From contig NZ_JBCFBA010000020.1 of NCBI RefSeq assembly GCF_038562415.1, forward strand, positions 40,001 through 104,000: a DNA stretch of 64,000 nucleotides, given 5' to 3'. The DNA is from Solidesulfovibrio sp. Lineage in GTDB: Bacteria > Desulfobacterota > Desulfovibrionia > Desulfovibrionales > Desulfovibrionaceae. Below the pieces are notes generated by a model. It was not told the origin of the DNA. It saw nothing but the letters and a program-made list of their open reading frames with translations, and did no database searches. How positions within the stretch are numbered: position 1 is the stretch's first letter; every line of letters begins with the position of its first letter. A program made the position numbers and the translations under genes. Positions 56,141 through 64,000 of the stretch are shown here, piece by piece.

Positions 56141-57565
56141 ATGCAAGGCATTGCCTCGCGCCTGCGCAACTGGCTGCGCCCGCTCACGACCCCAGTCCGC
56201 GCGGCCTCGCGCCGCCGCTTTCTGGCCCTTTCCGCCCTGGCCCCCCTTTTTGCCGCCGCCCCGGCCCTGGCCCGAAAGGCCGAAAACGCCATGGACATGG
56301 CCGGCCACGGCGGCCACATGGGCCACGGCGATCCCATGGGCACGGCCGCCTCCGGACATGGCATTCCCGCCTACGCCTGGCGCGACCCAAGCATCGCCGT
56401 CACGCCGCCGCCGCCCCTGACCGGCAAGGGCCAAGGGGTCGTCCTCACCCCCCACCTGCCAAGCCTCGGCTACGAGGCCGACGGCGACGTCAAGGTCTTC
56501 CGCCTCACGGCCCAACCCGTGGAACGCCTGCTCCTCGACGGCCCGCCGCCACCGGGCTCGATCTGGGCGCGCTGGCACGCGGCCATGGGCGGCATGCACG
56601 GCATGGACATCCCGAAAAAAGTCCGCCTGTGGGGCTACAACGGGTCCGTACCCGGCCCAGCTATCGAAGTGACCCAGGGCGACCGGGTGCGCATCATCGT
56701 CAAAAACGAGCTGCCCGAACCGACGAGCGTCCATTGGCACGGCCTGGAGGTGCCCAACGACCAGGACGGCGTGGGCGGCCTGACCCAGCCGGCCATCGCC
56801 CCGGGCCAGACCTTCACCTACGAATTCACGGTCCACCAGGTCGGCACCTTCATGTACCATTCCTCGTTCAACGAAAAAAAACAGGTCGGCATGGGCCTGG
56901 GCGGGTTTTTCATCAGCCACCCGGCCGACGGCTCGCGCCGGGTGGACCGCGATTTCGCCATCCTGCTCCAGGAATGGTTCTTTCTGCCCGGCAACCCGGC
57001 CGTGGACGTGACCTCCACCGACCCCAACTGGTTTACCTTCAACGGCAAATCCGCGCCGTCCACGGCCGTGCTCACGGCCAGGGTCGGCCAGGCCGTCCGC
57101 CTGCGCCTGGCCAACCTGTCCAACATGCACGCCCACCCCATCCACCTCCACGGGGTCACTTGGCGCGTGACCGGCACCGAGGGCGGCCCCATTCCCGAAT
57201 CGGCCCAATGGCCCGGCAACACCGTCAACGTCGCCCCGGGCACGGCCCGCGACGTGGAATTCCGCTTCACCCACCCCGGCTACTGGCACATGCACTGCCA
57301 CAAGCTGCACCATGTGGTGAACGCCCATGCCAACGTGCCCATGGGCATCATGCCCATGGGCGGCATGACCATGCTCTTCGATGTGGCCCCGGCAGCGGAC
57401 GGCAAGGCCGGGGAGGACCCGGGCCAAGGCGTCGGCCAGGGGCACGGCCACGGGCACACTCCCCCTGCCGGCGAGGCCGCACCGCCCGCCGCCGGCCCGG
57501 GCCAGCCGGCCCCCAATGCGCCTCCACCCGCCCACCAGGGCCATGGCAACATGGGAGGGCAATGA
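56141..57565 (+). CDS. Tat-exported multicopper oxidase (474 aa)
   Basis: Start MQGIASRLRNW with AAGGAG upstream. Twin-arginine signal SRRRFLALSA at 22-31. Copper ligands: HWHGLEVP (His198), MYHSSFN (His240), HAHPIHLHG (about 330) and HMHCHKLHH (about 383), i.e. type 1/2/3 sites complete. Met/His-rich segments at the N-terminus (MDMAGHGGHMGHG) and C-terminus (MPMGGM, HGHGH) suggest copper binding, as in CueO/CopA copper oxidases. Probably oxidises Cu(I) in the periplasm. The next gene starts one base after its stop. Confidence 0.92.
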   Translation: MQGIASRLRNWLRPLTTPVRAASRRRFLALSALAPLFAAAPALARKAENAMDMAGHGGHMGHGDPMGTAASGHGIPAYAWRDPSIAVTPPPPLTGKGQGVVLTPHLPSLGYEADGDVKVFRLTAQPVERLLLDGPPPPGSIWARWHAAMGGMHGMDIPKKVRLWGYNGSVPGPAIEVTQGDRVRIIVKNELPEPTSVHWHGLEVPNDQDGVGGLTQPAIAPGQTFTYEFTVHQVGTFMYHSSFNEKKQVGMGLGGFFISHPADGSRRVDRDFAILLQEWFFLPGNPAVDVTSTDPNWFTFNGKSAPSTAVLTARVGQAVRLRLANLSNMHAHPIHLHGVTWRVTGTEGGPIPESAQWPGNTVNVAPGTARDVEFRFTHPGYWHMHCHKLHHVVNAHANVPMGIMPMGGMTMLFDVAPAADGKAGEDPGQGVGQGHGHGHTPPAGEAAPPAAGPGQPAPNAPPPAHQGHGNMGGQ

Positions 57566-57566
57566 C

Positions 57567-58919
57567 ATGAACCGCCTGCTGCCCGTTTTCGCGCTGCTTG
57601 TGCTTGTTGCCGGCTGCGCCAAGGTCCAACCCGAGGCGGATTTCGCCAAGACGGCCCAGCTCGTGGCCGCACGTTCCGGCCAGCAGCCCGTCTGGGTCCG
57701 CACCCCCGAGGACGCGGCCCTGGCCCAAAAGGAGGTCGCGGCCATCCTTGCCCGGGGTGTCGGCCAGGGCGATGCCGTGCGCCTGGCCCTGGTCAACAAC
57801 CCGGCCGTTCAGGCCCGGTTCGAGGCCATCGGCATCGCCCGGGCCGACGTGGTCCAGGCCGGGCTGCCGCAAAACCCCTCCCTGGCCGTGCTGTTCGGCT
57901 TTCCGCTTTTTTCCGGCGGCCCCCTGGCCGCCCTGGCCGCCCAAGCCATGGTTTCCGTCTCGGACCTGGCCACGATCAAGGACCGCACGGCCAGGGCGCA
58001 AGCCGAACTGGAGCGCGAAATCCTCCTGGTCGGCCAGGACGCCATGATGGCCGCCCGCGACGCCAAACTGGCTTGGCTGGAGCTGGCCTACGCCCGCCGG
58101 GGCCAGGCTTTGGCGGCCGAGGTCGCCGGCCAAGTGAAAAAGCTTTCCGGCATGGCCGAAAAATACAGTGCCTTCGGCCTGGCCGATGCGGGCCAGTTGG
58201 CCATGCTCAAGGCGGCCGCGGCCAAGGCTACCCTGGAAGTGTCCGGCCTGCGGGCCAAGGCCGGCGTGGCCAAGGCCCGGCTGGCCCGAGCCATGGGCCT
58301 GGCCGCCGGACAGGACGTCGACATCGCCGGCGAGGCCCCGGACACGCCGCCGGCCCTGCCCGAGGCGGCCTGGGCCGTGGCCTATGCCGAAGCCAACAAC
58401 CTCAAGGTCCAGGCGGCGTCCTTCGCCGCGCAGGCGGCGGCCAGCGGCGTGGAGCTGGAAAAAATCCGCTGGCTCAAGGATTTTGAGGTCGGCGCCGCCT
58501 ATGACCTGGACATCGAAAGCAACCGGACCCTGGGCCCCGGGGCCTCGGTCAAGCTGCCGCTTTTCGACCAGAACCAGGCCCAGAAGGCCAAGGCGGCCTT
58601 CCAGTTGCGCCAGGCGGCCCGCCTGGTGGAGGACGCCCGGGGCGAGGCCCGCGAGGCGGCCCTGCGCGCCCTGGAAGACGCCGGCCTGGCCCGGGCCACG
58701 GCCGAGGAACTGGCCGCGGCCGTCCTGCCCCAGGTGAAACTGGCCGCCGATTGGGCCTCGCGCTATGCCGGGGCCATGCAGCTTTCGGAACTGACGGCCC
58801 TGGACGCCCGGCTGGAATTGTTGCGCGAGCGCCTGCGGCACAACCAGGCCCTGCTGGCCGAGCAAACGGCCCTGGTGAAACTGGAATACGCCCTGGGCGG
58901 CCCCATCCGCGCAAAATAA
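57567..58919 (+). CDS. TolC-family outer-membrane lipoprotein (450 aa)
   Basis: ATG with GGGAGGG upstream. Lipobox LVLVAGCAK (Cys17). Long helical hairpins with TolC/OEP features: ARGVGQGDAVRLALVNNPAVQARFEAIGIARADVVQAG, then LPQNPSLAVLFGFPLF, and a second half AAYDLDIESNRTLGPGASVKLPLFDQNQ that mirrors the first. Forms a trimeric channel in related proteins. Starts one base after the copper oxidase, so the pair looks like a copper-handling unit without a visible pump. Confidence 0.88.
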   Translation: MNRLLPVFALLVLVAGCAKVQPEADFAKTAQLVAARSGQQPVWVRTPEDAALAQKEVAAILARGVGQGDAVRLALVNNPAVQARFEAIGIARADVVQAGLPQNPSLAVLFGFPLFSGGPLAALAAQAMVSVSDLATIKDRTARAQAELEREILLVGQDAMMAARDAKLAWLELAYARRGQALAAEVAGQVKKLSGMAEKYSAFGLADAGQLAMLKAAAAKATLEVSGLRAKAGVAKARLARAMGLAAGQDVDIAGEAPDTPPALPEAAWAVAYAEANNLKVQAASFAAQAAASGVELEKIRWLKDFEVGAAYDLDIESNRTLGPGASVKLPLFDQNQAQKAKAAFQLRQAARLVEDARGEAREAALRALEDAGLARATAEELAAAVLPQVKLAADWASRYAGAMQLSELTALDARLELLRERLRHNQALLAEQTALVKLEYALGGPIRAK

Positions 58920-58929
58920 AGGGATTTCC

Positions 58930-58994
58930 GGCCGGTCGCCCCGACAAAACGCTTTGATCCCGTGGCGGTCGAGGCTAGACTGGGGCGACCGGCC
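58930..58994. repeat. 13-bp perfect inverted repeats flanking a promoter
   Basis: Arms 58930-58942 and 58982-58994 are exact complements, 52 bases centre to centre. The promoter candidate at 58954-58981 lies between them. Could be an operator pair or a hairpin ending the TolC message. Confidence 0.55.
58954..58981 (+). promoter_or_regulatory. Candidate promoter for the aminotransferase gene
   Basis: TTGATC and TAGACT with 16-base spacing, 75 bases before the GTG start, bracketed by the 13-bp inverted repeats; the right arm would lie at the transcription start. Confidence 0.45.
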
Positions 58995-59055
58995 GCGTTT
59001 CCGGGCCAGTCGCCCGCCATGTGTCGCGGCCTCCAGAGTGCCCAGGAGGTCTTCC

Positions 59056-60258
59056 GTGCCCGCTTTCGCCAAACGCATGTCCCAGGTGCGCCGTTCGTTC
59101 ATTCGCGAGATTCTCAAGGTCACCGCCGATCCGTCCATCATCTCGTTCGCCGGCGGCCTGCCCAAGCCCGACCTGTTCCCCACCGGCCCCATGGCCGAAG
59201 CCGCGGCCAAGGTATTGGCCGACAACGGCCCGGCCGCCCTGCAATATTCCGTCACCGAGGGCGAGCCGGCCCTGCGTGAATGGATCGCCGCCCGCTACAA
59301 GGCCAAGAAGAACATGGCCGTCGACCCGGCCAACGTCCTCGTCACCAACGGCTCCCAGCAGAGCCTGGACCTGCTCGGCAAGGTCTTCCTCGACCCCGGC
59401 GACCTCGTGGCCGTGGAGCTGCCCGGCTACATCGGCGCCATCCAGGCCTTTTCCGTGTTCGAGCCGCAATTCGCCGGCGTGCCCCTGACCCCGCAGGGAC
59501 CGGACATCGACCGCCTCAGTGACGCCATTTTGGGCAAGCAGGCCAAGATGTTCTACGCCGTGCCCAATTTCCAGAACCCCTCGGGCCTGACCTATTCCCT
59601 GGCGGCCAGGCGGGCCGTGGCCGAGGTCCTGCGCGTGTCCGACACGGTCTTCGTCGAGGACGACCCCTACGGCGAGCTGCGCTTTTTCGGCGAAGCCCAG
59701 CCGCCGGTGTCGGCGTTTTTGCCCGGCGACGCCTTCATGCTCGGCACGTTTTCCAAGATCGCCGCCCCGGGCCTGCGCCTGGGCTGGGTGGTGGCCACGC
59801 CCGACACCCTGCCCAAGCTCGTCACGGCCAAGCAGGCCTCGGACCTGCACTGCTCCACCTTCGTGCAGCGCCTGCTCATCCAGTACCTCGCCGACAACGA
59901 CCTCGACGCCCACATCGCCACCATCCGCCGGGTCTACGGCGCCCAGCGCGACCTCATGGTCGAGCGCATCAAGGCGGAATTTCCACCCGAGGTCACCTGC
60001 ACCGAACCCGAGGGCGGCATGTTCCTGTGGGTGAGCCTGCCCGAGGGCTGCTCGGCCTTCGACCTGTTCGACCTGTGCATCAAGGAGAAAGTCGCCTTCG
60101 TGCCCGGCGGCCCCTTTTTCGTGGACGGCGGCGGCGCGCGGGAGATGCGGCTCAATTTCTCCAACGCCGAGCCCGAACGCATCGCCGAGGGCGTCGCCCG
60201 CATGGGCCGGGCCATCAAGACCCTCCTGGCGGGCACCGGCCGCGCCGTGGGCGCCTAG
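59056..60258 (+). CDS. PLP-dependent aminotransferase, class I/II (400 aa)
   Basis: GTG start with AGGAGG seven bases upstream; an ATG seven codons later would lose only VPAFAKR. Opening IISFAGGLPKPDLFP and LQYSVTEGEPALREWIA are typical of the 2-aminoadipate/MocR-type aminotransferases. NFQNPSGLTYS, VEDDPYGELRF, and the PLP Lys234 in GTFSKIAAPGLRLGW are intact, with GGMFLW and FVPGGPFF near the C-terminus. No DNA-binding domain. Amino acid substrate not evident. Confidence 0.9.
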   Translation: MPAFAKRMSQVRRSFIREILKVTADPSIISFAGGLPKPDLFPTGPMAEAAAKVLADNGPAALQYSVTEGEPALREWIAARYKAKKNMAVDPANVLVTNGSQQSLDLLGKVFLDPGDLVAVELPGYIGAIQAFSVFEPQFAGVPLTPQGPDIDRLSDAILGKQAKMFYAVPNFQNPSGLTYSLAARRAVAEVLRVSDTVFVEDDPYGELRFFGEAQPPVSAFLPGDAFMLGTFSKIAAPGLRLGWVVATPDTLPKLVTAKQASDLHCSTFVQRLLIQYLADNDLDAHIATIRRVYGAQRDLMVERIKAEFPPEVTCTEPEGGMFLWVSLPEGCSAFDLFDLCIKEKVAFVPGGPFFVDGGGAREMRLNFSNAEPERIAEGVARMGRAIKTLLAGTGRAVGA

Positions 60259-60264
60259 GCCCCC

Positions 60265-61665
60265 ATGCCGACCCCGCCCGGATTTTCCGGAGACACCATC
60301 GCCGCCGTGGCCACCCCGCCCGGGCGCGGCGGCGTGGGCATCGTGCGCCTGGCCGGCCCCCTGGCCCGCGAGGTCGGCGCGCGGCTGTTCGCCTCCGCCC
60401 GCCCGGGGTTTGCGGGGCTCAAACCCTACCGCCTGCACCACGGCACCATCCGGGACCCGGGCGGCCGCCTGCTCGACGAGGGGATGGTCGCCTTCATGCC
60501 CGGCCCTGGCAGCTATACCGGCGAGGATACCGTGGAATTTTTCTGCCACGGCGCGCCGGCCGTGCTGCGGGCCGTGCTGGCCGCCTGCTTCGCCCTGGGG
60601 GCGCGGCCGGCCGGGCCGGGGGAATTCACCAAACGGGCCTTCCTCAACGGCCGGCTGGACCTGTCCCAGGCCGCGGCCGTGGCCGAACTCATCGCCGCAC
60701 GCGGGGAGGCCGAGGCGGATATCGCCCGCACGCGCCTGTCCGGAGCCGTCGGGCAGGCGGCCCGGGAACTGGGCGCCGCCCTGGACGACCTGCGCGCCGG
60801 CATCTGCCTGGCGGTCGATTTCCCCGAGGAAGAAGTGGAATGCCTGCCCAAGGCGGCCTTTGCCACGAGCGTCGCGGCGGCCATCGCCCGCATCGACGGG
60901 CTCCTTGCCGCCACGCGCCGGGCCAGGCCCTTTCGCCAAGGGGCCCGGGCGGCCCTCTTCGGCCGGGTCAACGCCGGCAAATCGAGCCTGTTCAACGCCC
61001 TGCTCGGCGCGGACCGGGCGCTTGTGGCCGACGCGCCCGGCACGACGCGGGACTATCTGGAGGAGGGCCTCGACCTGGACGGATTGCCGGTGCGGCTCAC
61101 GGACACGGCCGGCCTTCGGGCCACGCCCGACGCCGTGGAAGCGGCCGGCAAGGCCCGGGGGATGGGGCTTGCCGCCGTGGCCGAACTCGGGCTTTTCGTG
61201 GTGGACGGCTCGACGCCCTATGCCCCGGACGCCGAGGCCGAGGCGCTCGTGGAGAAGCTCGGCCCGGGCAAGGTGCTGGCCGTGCTGAGCAAGGCCGACC
61301 TGCCGCCCGGCGTTCCCGATCCCCGGGAGCGCCTGGCCGCCATGGGCCTTGCGGCGGTGGCCGTCTCGGCCAGGACGGGTTTCGGGCTCGCGGCGCTCCT
61401 TACGGCCATGCGCGCCCGGCTCACCAGCGACGCCGGCCCGCCCGAACCCGGCGCCCCGGCCCCCAGCGAGCGCGAAGCGGCGAGCCTGGCCGCGGCGCGC
61501 GACGAACTTTCGGCCCTTGTGACGGATATCGCGGCGGACGTGCCCTACGACCTCATGGGCGCGCGCCTGGAAACGGCCCGGACGCTCGTCGCCGATATCA
61601 CCGGCGAAACCACCGCCGACGAGGTCTTAAACGCCGTCTTCGAGCGGTTCTGCATCGGCAAGTGA
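60265..61665 (+). CDS. mnmE: tRNA-modifying GTPase MnmE (466 aa)
   Basis: N-terminal folate domain ([44 protein letters not shown]-type region), G domain with P-loop GRVNAGKSS at 233-241, PGTTRD, DTAG at 280-283, and the C-terminal FCIGK with the catalytic Cys. It modifies U34 of tRNAs with MnmG. Odd points: the G4 NKxD motif reads SKAD (Ser342). Six bases after the aminotransferase, so probably one message. Followed by an AT-rich inverted repeat. Confidence 0.94.
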   Translation: [466 protein letters not shown]

Positions 61666-61737
61666 CCCGGCGGCCCGCGTCGCGTCCTCGAAGAGGACAG
61701 AGGCCGCCTCGGGGACAAGGCACTGAAATAATTACTA

Positions 61738-61763
61738 TTGAAAAATACTGTCGTATTTTTCAA
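61738..61763. terminator. AT-rich inverted repeat between convergent genes
   Basis: Perfect 11-bp arms (61738-61748 / 61753-61763), TGTC loop, each arm carrying five A or T. It ends between mnmE and the TPR gene. The arms are far more AT rich than the surroundings; there is no long T-run after the stem, so terminator action is uncertain. Confidence 0.5.
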
Positions 61764-61774
61764 GGGACGCGGCA

Positions 61775-62617
61775 CTAACGTTCCAGCTTCTCCCGGATTT
61801 CCTTGGCCTCGGCCAGGTTCGGGTCCTGGTCCAGGGCTCGGCTGACGTACTCGTAGGCATCGTCCTTGCGGTGCCACTTCAGGTAGAACTTGGCGATATT
61901 GAGAAAGGTCAGGGGATGGCCGCCGAAGACCTTGACCGCGTCGAGGTAGAGGGCCTCGGCCTTCTTGAATTCGCCCAGTGCGTCGTAGGTCTCGATGGCC
62001 AGCCGCCAGGCCTGCTCGTCGCCCGGAAAGCGCTCCATGGCCAGCGCGAACATCTCGGCCGCCTCGGGCAACAGGCCCGCGTCCAGGAAAAGCCGGCCCA
62101 CCTCGCGCACGACCTCGGGGTCCTCGCCGTACGTCTCGGCCACCCGGCGCAGATAGACCTTGCCCTTGGGATAGCTTTTCCGGGCCAGATGCTCCCGGCC
62201 AAGGGCCAGCCACTCGTCGCGCTGGCGGGTGCGGCGCTCTTCCTCGCGATCCTTTTCCCGCTGCTCCGACTCCTCCATCTTGATGCGAAAGGCCGTGAGC
62301 TTCTTGATCAGCAGGGTCTCGTCGCCCGCCTTGTACCGCAAAAAAGCCGCCCCCGAGATGCCTATGCTTTCCAGAAAAGCCAGCACCCTGGGATGGCGGC
62401 TGAATTCGTCGCACAGCTCGGCGAACAGCAGGTCCACCTCGGAGCGGCCCAGGCCCAGCGCCGCGCCCGTGCTTTTGAGCACCAGGGCGTCGTTGGCCGA
62501 CTCGATGCACCGGAACAGGTCGTCGCGACGCAGATACCCCCTGGCCCGACTGATATTTTCACGGATGGTCCGGGCATCCGCCATCATCCGTTGATGATCG
62601 ACCTTGCGTTGCAGCAT
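61775..62617 (-). CDS. TPR-repeat protein, cytoplasmic (280 aa)
   Basis: No signal peptide. N-terminal 90 residues helical (IRENISRARGYLRRDDLFRCIESANDALVL), a charged linker helix rich in Glu/Arg (about 110-135), then TPR-like units ARKSYPKGKVYLRRVAETYG, LPEAAEMFALAMERFP, YDALGEFKKAEALYLDAVKVF and HRKDDAYEYVSRALDQDP. Binding platform of unknown partner. Start MLQRKVDHQ used; MMADARTI ten codons on is possible. Convergent with mnmE, 41 bases after the epimerase gene. Confidence 0.78.
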   Translation of the reverse strand: MLQRKVDHQRMMADARTIRENISRARGYLRRDDLFRCIESANDALVLKSTGAALGLGRSEVDLLFAELCDEFSRHPRVLAFLESIGISGAAFLRYKAGDETLLIKKLTAFRIKMEESEQREKDREEERRTRQRDEWLALGREHLARKSYPKGKVYLRRVAETYGEDPEVVREVGRLFLDAGLLPEAAEMFALAMERFPGDEQAWRLAIETYDALGEFKKAEALYLDAVKVFGGHPLTFLNIAKFYLKWHRKDDAYEYVSRALDQDPNLAEAKEIREKLER

Positions 62618-62658
62618 GTCGCGCGCCTTTTCGTTGCGGCGATCACGGGATGCCCGGC

Positions 62659-63726
62659 TTACAGCGTTGCCAGGGTCCTCAGGTTCGCCTCGTGCTGGCG
62701 GACCCAGGCAAGGAGGTCCTCCAACACATTCCTGGCGCTCCGCTTGGGCGCCCAGCCGTAATCGGCCGTCACCCGGCGGTTGTCGCCGATATAGATGGCT
62801 AGGTCGGCCGGTCGGTCCACGGCGTCGCCGCGTATGGCGATGGCATTGCCGGTCAGTTCCTCGCAGATGCGCGTGGTTTCCAGCAACGACAGGCTGCAGG
62901 AAAGCCCGCCACCGACATTATAGATTTTTCCGCTGGCTTTCTCAAGATCGGCCAGTTGCGCATCGAGAAGATCGAACAGGTCGTCCACGTGGAGCAGGTC
63001 GCGCACCTGCTTGCCCCGGCCGCCGAAGCCGATGTAAGCCAACTGGCGCTTGAAATAATGGGCCTGCACCCACAGCGAAAAAACGCCCTGGTCCACCTTG
63101 CCGAACTGCCACGGCCCGGCGATGACGCCGCAGCGGTTGACCACCGCCCGCACGCCGTACATGGCCTCGTACTCGCGCAGCACGAATTCCGAGCACAGTT
63201 TGGTCGCCCCGTACATGGACTTGGGGCCGTTGAGGTCAAAATCCACGTCCAGCCCCGCCGTCGACCAGCCGCGCGGCCCGGCACCATCCTCCCAGACAAA
63301 GCGCGTCTCGTCCTCGCGGCGCGGCACGGCGTTGATGGGGGCGTAGGGGTAGACGCGGCTGGTGGACAGAAACACCACGTCCGCCCCGTTTTTGCGGGCC
63401 ACTTCCAGGCAGTTGATGGTGCCGGTCAGGTTGGTGTTGACCAGGTATTTGGGCGAACCGCCGAAGCCGGCCAGCACCGAGGGCTCGGCCGAGCATTCGA
63501 GCAGCACGTCGATGTTGTCCTCGAACTCCAGGTCCTCGGGATTGCGGATGTCCCCGTGCACGAACCGGATGCCCTCGGCCGCCAGGCGCGGCAGATTGAA
63601 CTCCGAACCCCGGCGCTTCAAATTATCGAGCACGATCACTTTCAAATCAGGGTACTTGCGCTTAAACGCCACGGCCAGGTTGCTGCCCACGAACCCGGCC
63701 CCGCCGGTGACAAGCATGGTGCGCAT
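62659..63726 (-). CDS. NAD-dependent sugar epimerase/dehydratase (355 aa)
   Basis: Start MRTMLVTGGAGFVGSNLA with AAGGAG upstream. Rossmann G-x-x-G-x-x-G, VIVLDNLKRRGSEFN, GDIRNPEDL, LSTSRVYPY and the catalytic YGATK at KSMYGATKL. The pattern and DN-L-KRRG resemble CDP-paratose/tyvelose 2-epimerases (RfbE-like); the exact sugar nucleotide cannot be fixed. Likely for O-antigen or surface glycan. Preceded by palindromic repeats and no promoter could be fixed. Confidence 0.85.
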   Translation of the reverse strand: MRTMLVTGGAGFVGSNLAVAFKRKYPDLKVIVLDNLKRRGSEFNLPRLAAEGIRFVHGDIRNPEDLEFEDNIDVLLECSAEPSVLAGFGGSPKYLVNTNLTGTINCLEVARKNGADVVFLSTSRVYPYAPINAVPRREDETRFVWEDGAGPRGWSTAGLDVDFDLNGPKSMYGATKLCSEFVLREYEAMYGVRAVVNRCGVIAGPWQFGKVDQGVFSLWVQAHYFKRQLAYIGFGGRGKQVRDLLHVDDLFDLLDAQLADLEKASGKIYNVGGGLSCSLSLLETTRICEELTGNAIAIRGDAVDRPADLAIYIGDNRRVTADYGWAPKRSARNVLEDLLAWVRQHEANLRTLATL

Positions 63727-63761
63727 GCAGGGGACTCCTTGGGAGAGAGTGGGATGAGGAA

Positions 63762-63807
63762 CCGGGGGAGGGAACCTTTTTTTGCAAAAAAAGGTTCCCT
63801 CCCCCGG
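63762..63807. repeat. 46-bp perfect palindrome
   Basis: Arms 63762-63784 and 63785-63807 are exact complements, each with a five-G/five-C outer part, an AGGGAACC middle and a run of seven T or A at the centre. No loop. It stands 36 bases upstream of the epimerase start and is flanked by further GC-rich C-runs. Looks like a dispersed repeat unit. Confidence 0.85.
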
Positions 63808-63910
63808 ACCCCCACCCTCCCAAAAAACTCTTAAAGGGTGAAGGGGAAAATGGCTGCGAAGGTTCGGCCGGTTGCCGTCCATCCCCTTCGAGAACCGGCC
63901 TCCAACGCAT

Positions 63911-63980
63911 GGTGGGGTAGGCGCGGGCTCGGCGTGTCCGCCGCGCAGCGGCGGGCGGGCCGAGCCCGCGCCAACCCCCC
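63911..63980. repeat. Second long inverted repeat at the window edge
   Basis: Perfect 14-bp arms 63920-63933 and 63959-63972, an inner CCGCCG/CGGCGG stem and outer G4/C4 pairs after one mismatch, followed to the end by alternating C- and G-runs. Nothing gene-like is seen in 63808-64000. Confidence 0.65.
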
Positions 63981-64000
63981 CCACCGGGGGGGCCCGGGGG

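Overview
The window is a very GC-rich bacterial chromosome segment, roughly 70% GC by eye. Gene content suggests a Desulfovibrionaceae-type Desulfobacterota bacterium (Desulfovibrio/Solidesulfovibrio-like): multi-domain Cache sensors and hybrid kinases, FmdB and YkgJ small metal-site proteins, RNase J in a Gram-negative background, gmhA for LPS heptose, and a rpsB-tsf-pyrH-frr-uppS translation cluster. The taxon is an inference; there is no rRNA or other decisive marker.

Region 1 (about 1-14.0 kb, all minus strand) is a virion structural module of a short-tailed-phage type. In transcription order it holds a small zinc-ribbon protein, portal, an FmdB-type zinc ribbon, scaffold, major capsid protein, a probable decoration protein, a head-tail adaptor candidate, a gp10-like tail candidate, several tail/accessory proteins, a discoidin-like protein, a transglutaminase-fold protein, a LamG-like protein and a long helical protein. 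Genes are packed with ATGA/GTGA overlaps. No terminase, integrase, lysis or regulatory gene is visible in the window.

Region 2 (14.2-29.9 kb) is chromosomal: two small proteins, TrmO, a membrane protein, a tandem-Cache chemoreceptor with its own CheY-like protein, two large hybrid histidine kinases, a membrane-anchored SGNH hydrolase, two exported small proteins (one LprI-like), Upp and a secreted metzincin-like protease.

Region 3 (30.0-38.1 kb) is the conserved cluster rpsB-tsf-pyrH-frr-uppS, then a sulfotransferase-like gene and the operon plsC-rnj-FAH hydrolase.

Region 4 (38.2-52.2 kb) holds a single-domain response regulator, a stand-alone glycogen-binding-type (CBM48) protein, a glycosyltransferase, an atypical lower-GC acetyltransferase-like gene, a DevBCA-type exporter, an SGNH hydrolase, a lipoprotein, a YkgJ protein with shikimate kinase, the gmhA-fmdB-hemC-membrane protein operon, and a periplasmic TPR protein.

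Region 5 (52.4-64.0 kb) holds cobT, a group-III 6-phosphofructokinase with an altered GGDGT motif, a glycosyltransferase, a Tat-exported multicopper oxidase paired with a TolC-family lipoprotein, a PLP aminotransferase, mnmE, a TPR protein and an NAD-dependent sugar epimerase. The right edge carries a 46-bp perfect palindrome and a second long inverted repeat. No tRNA, rRNA, CRISPR array or transposase was recognised.
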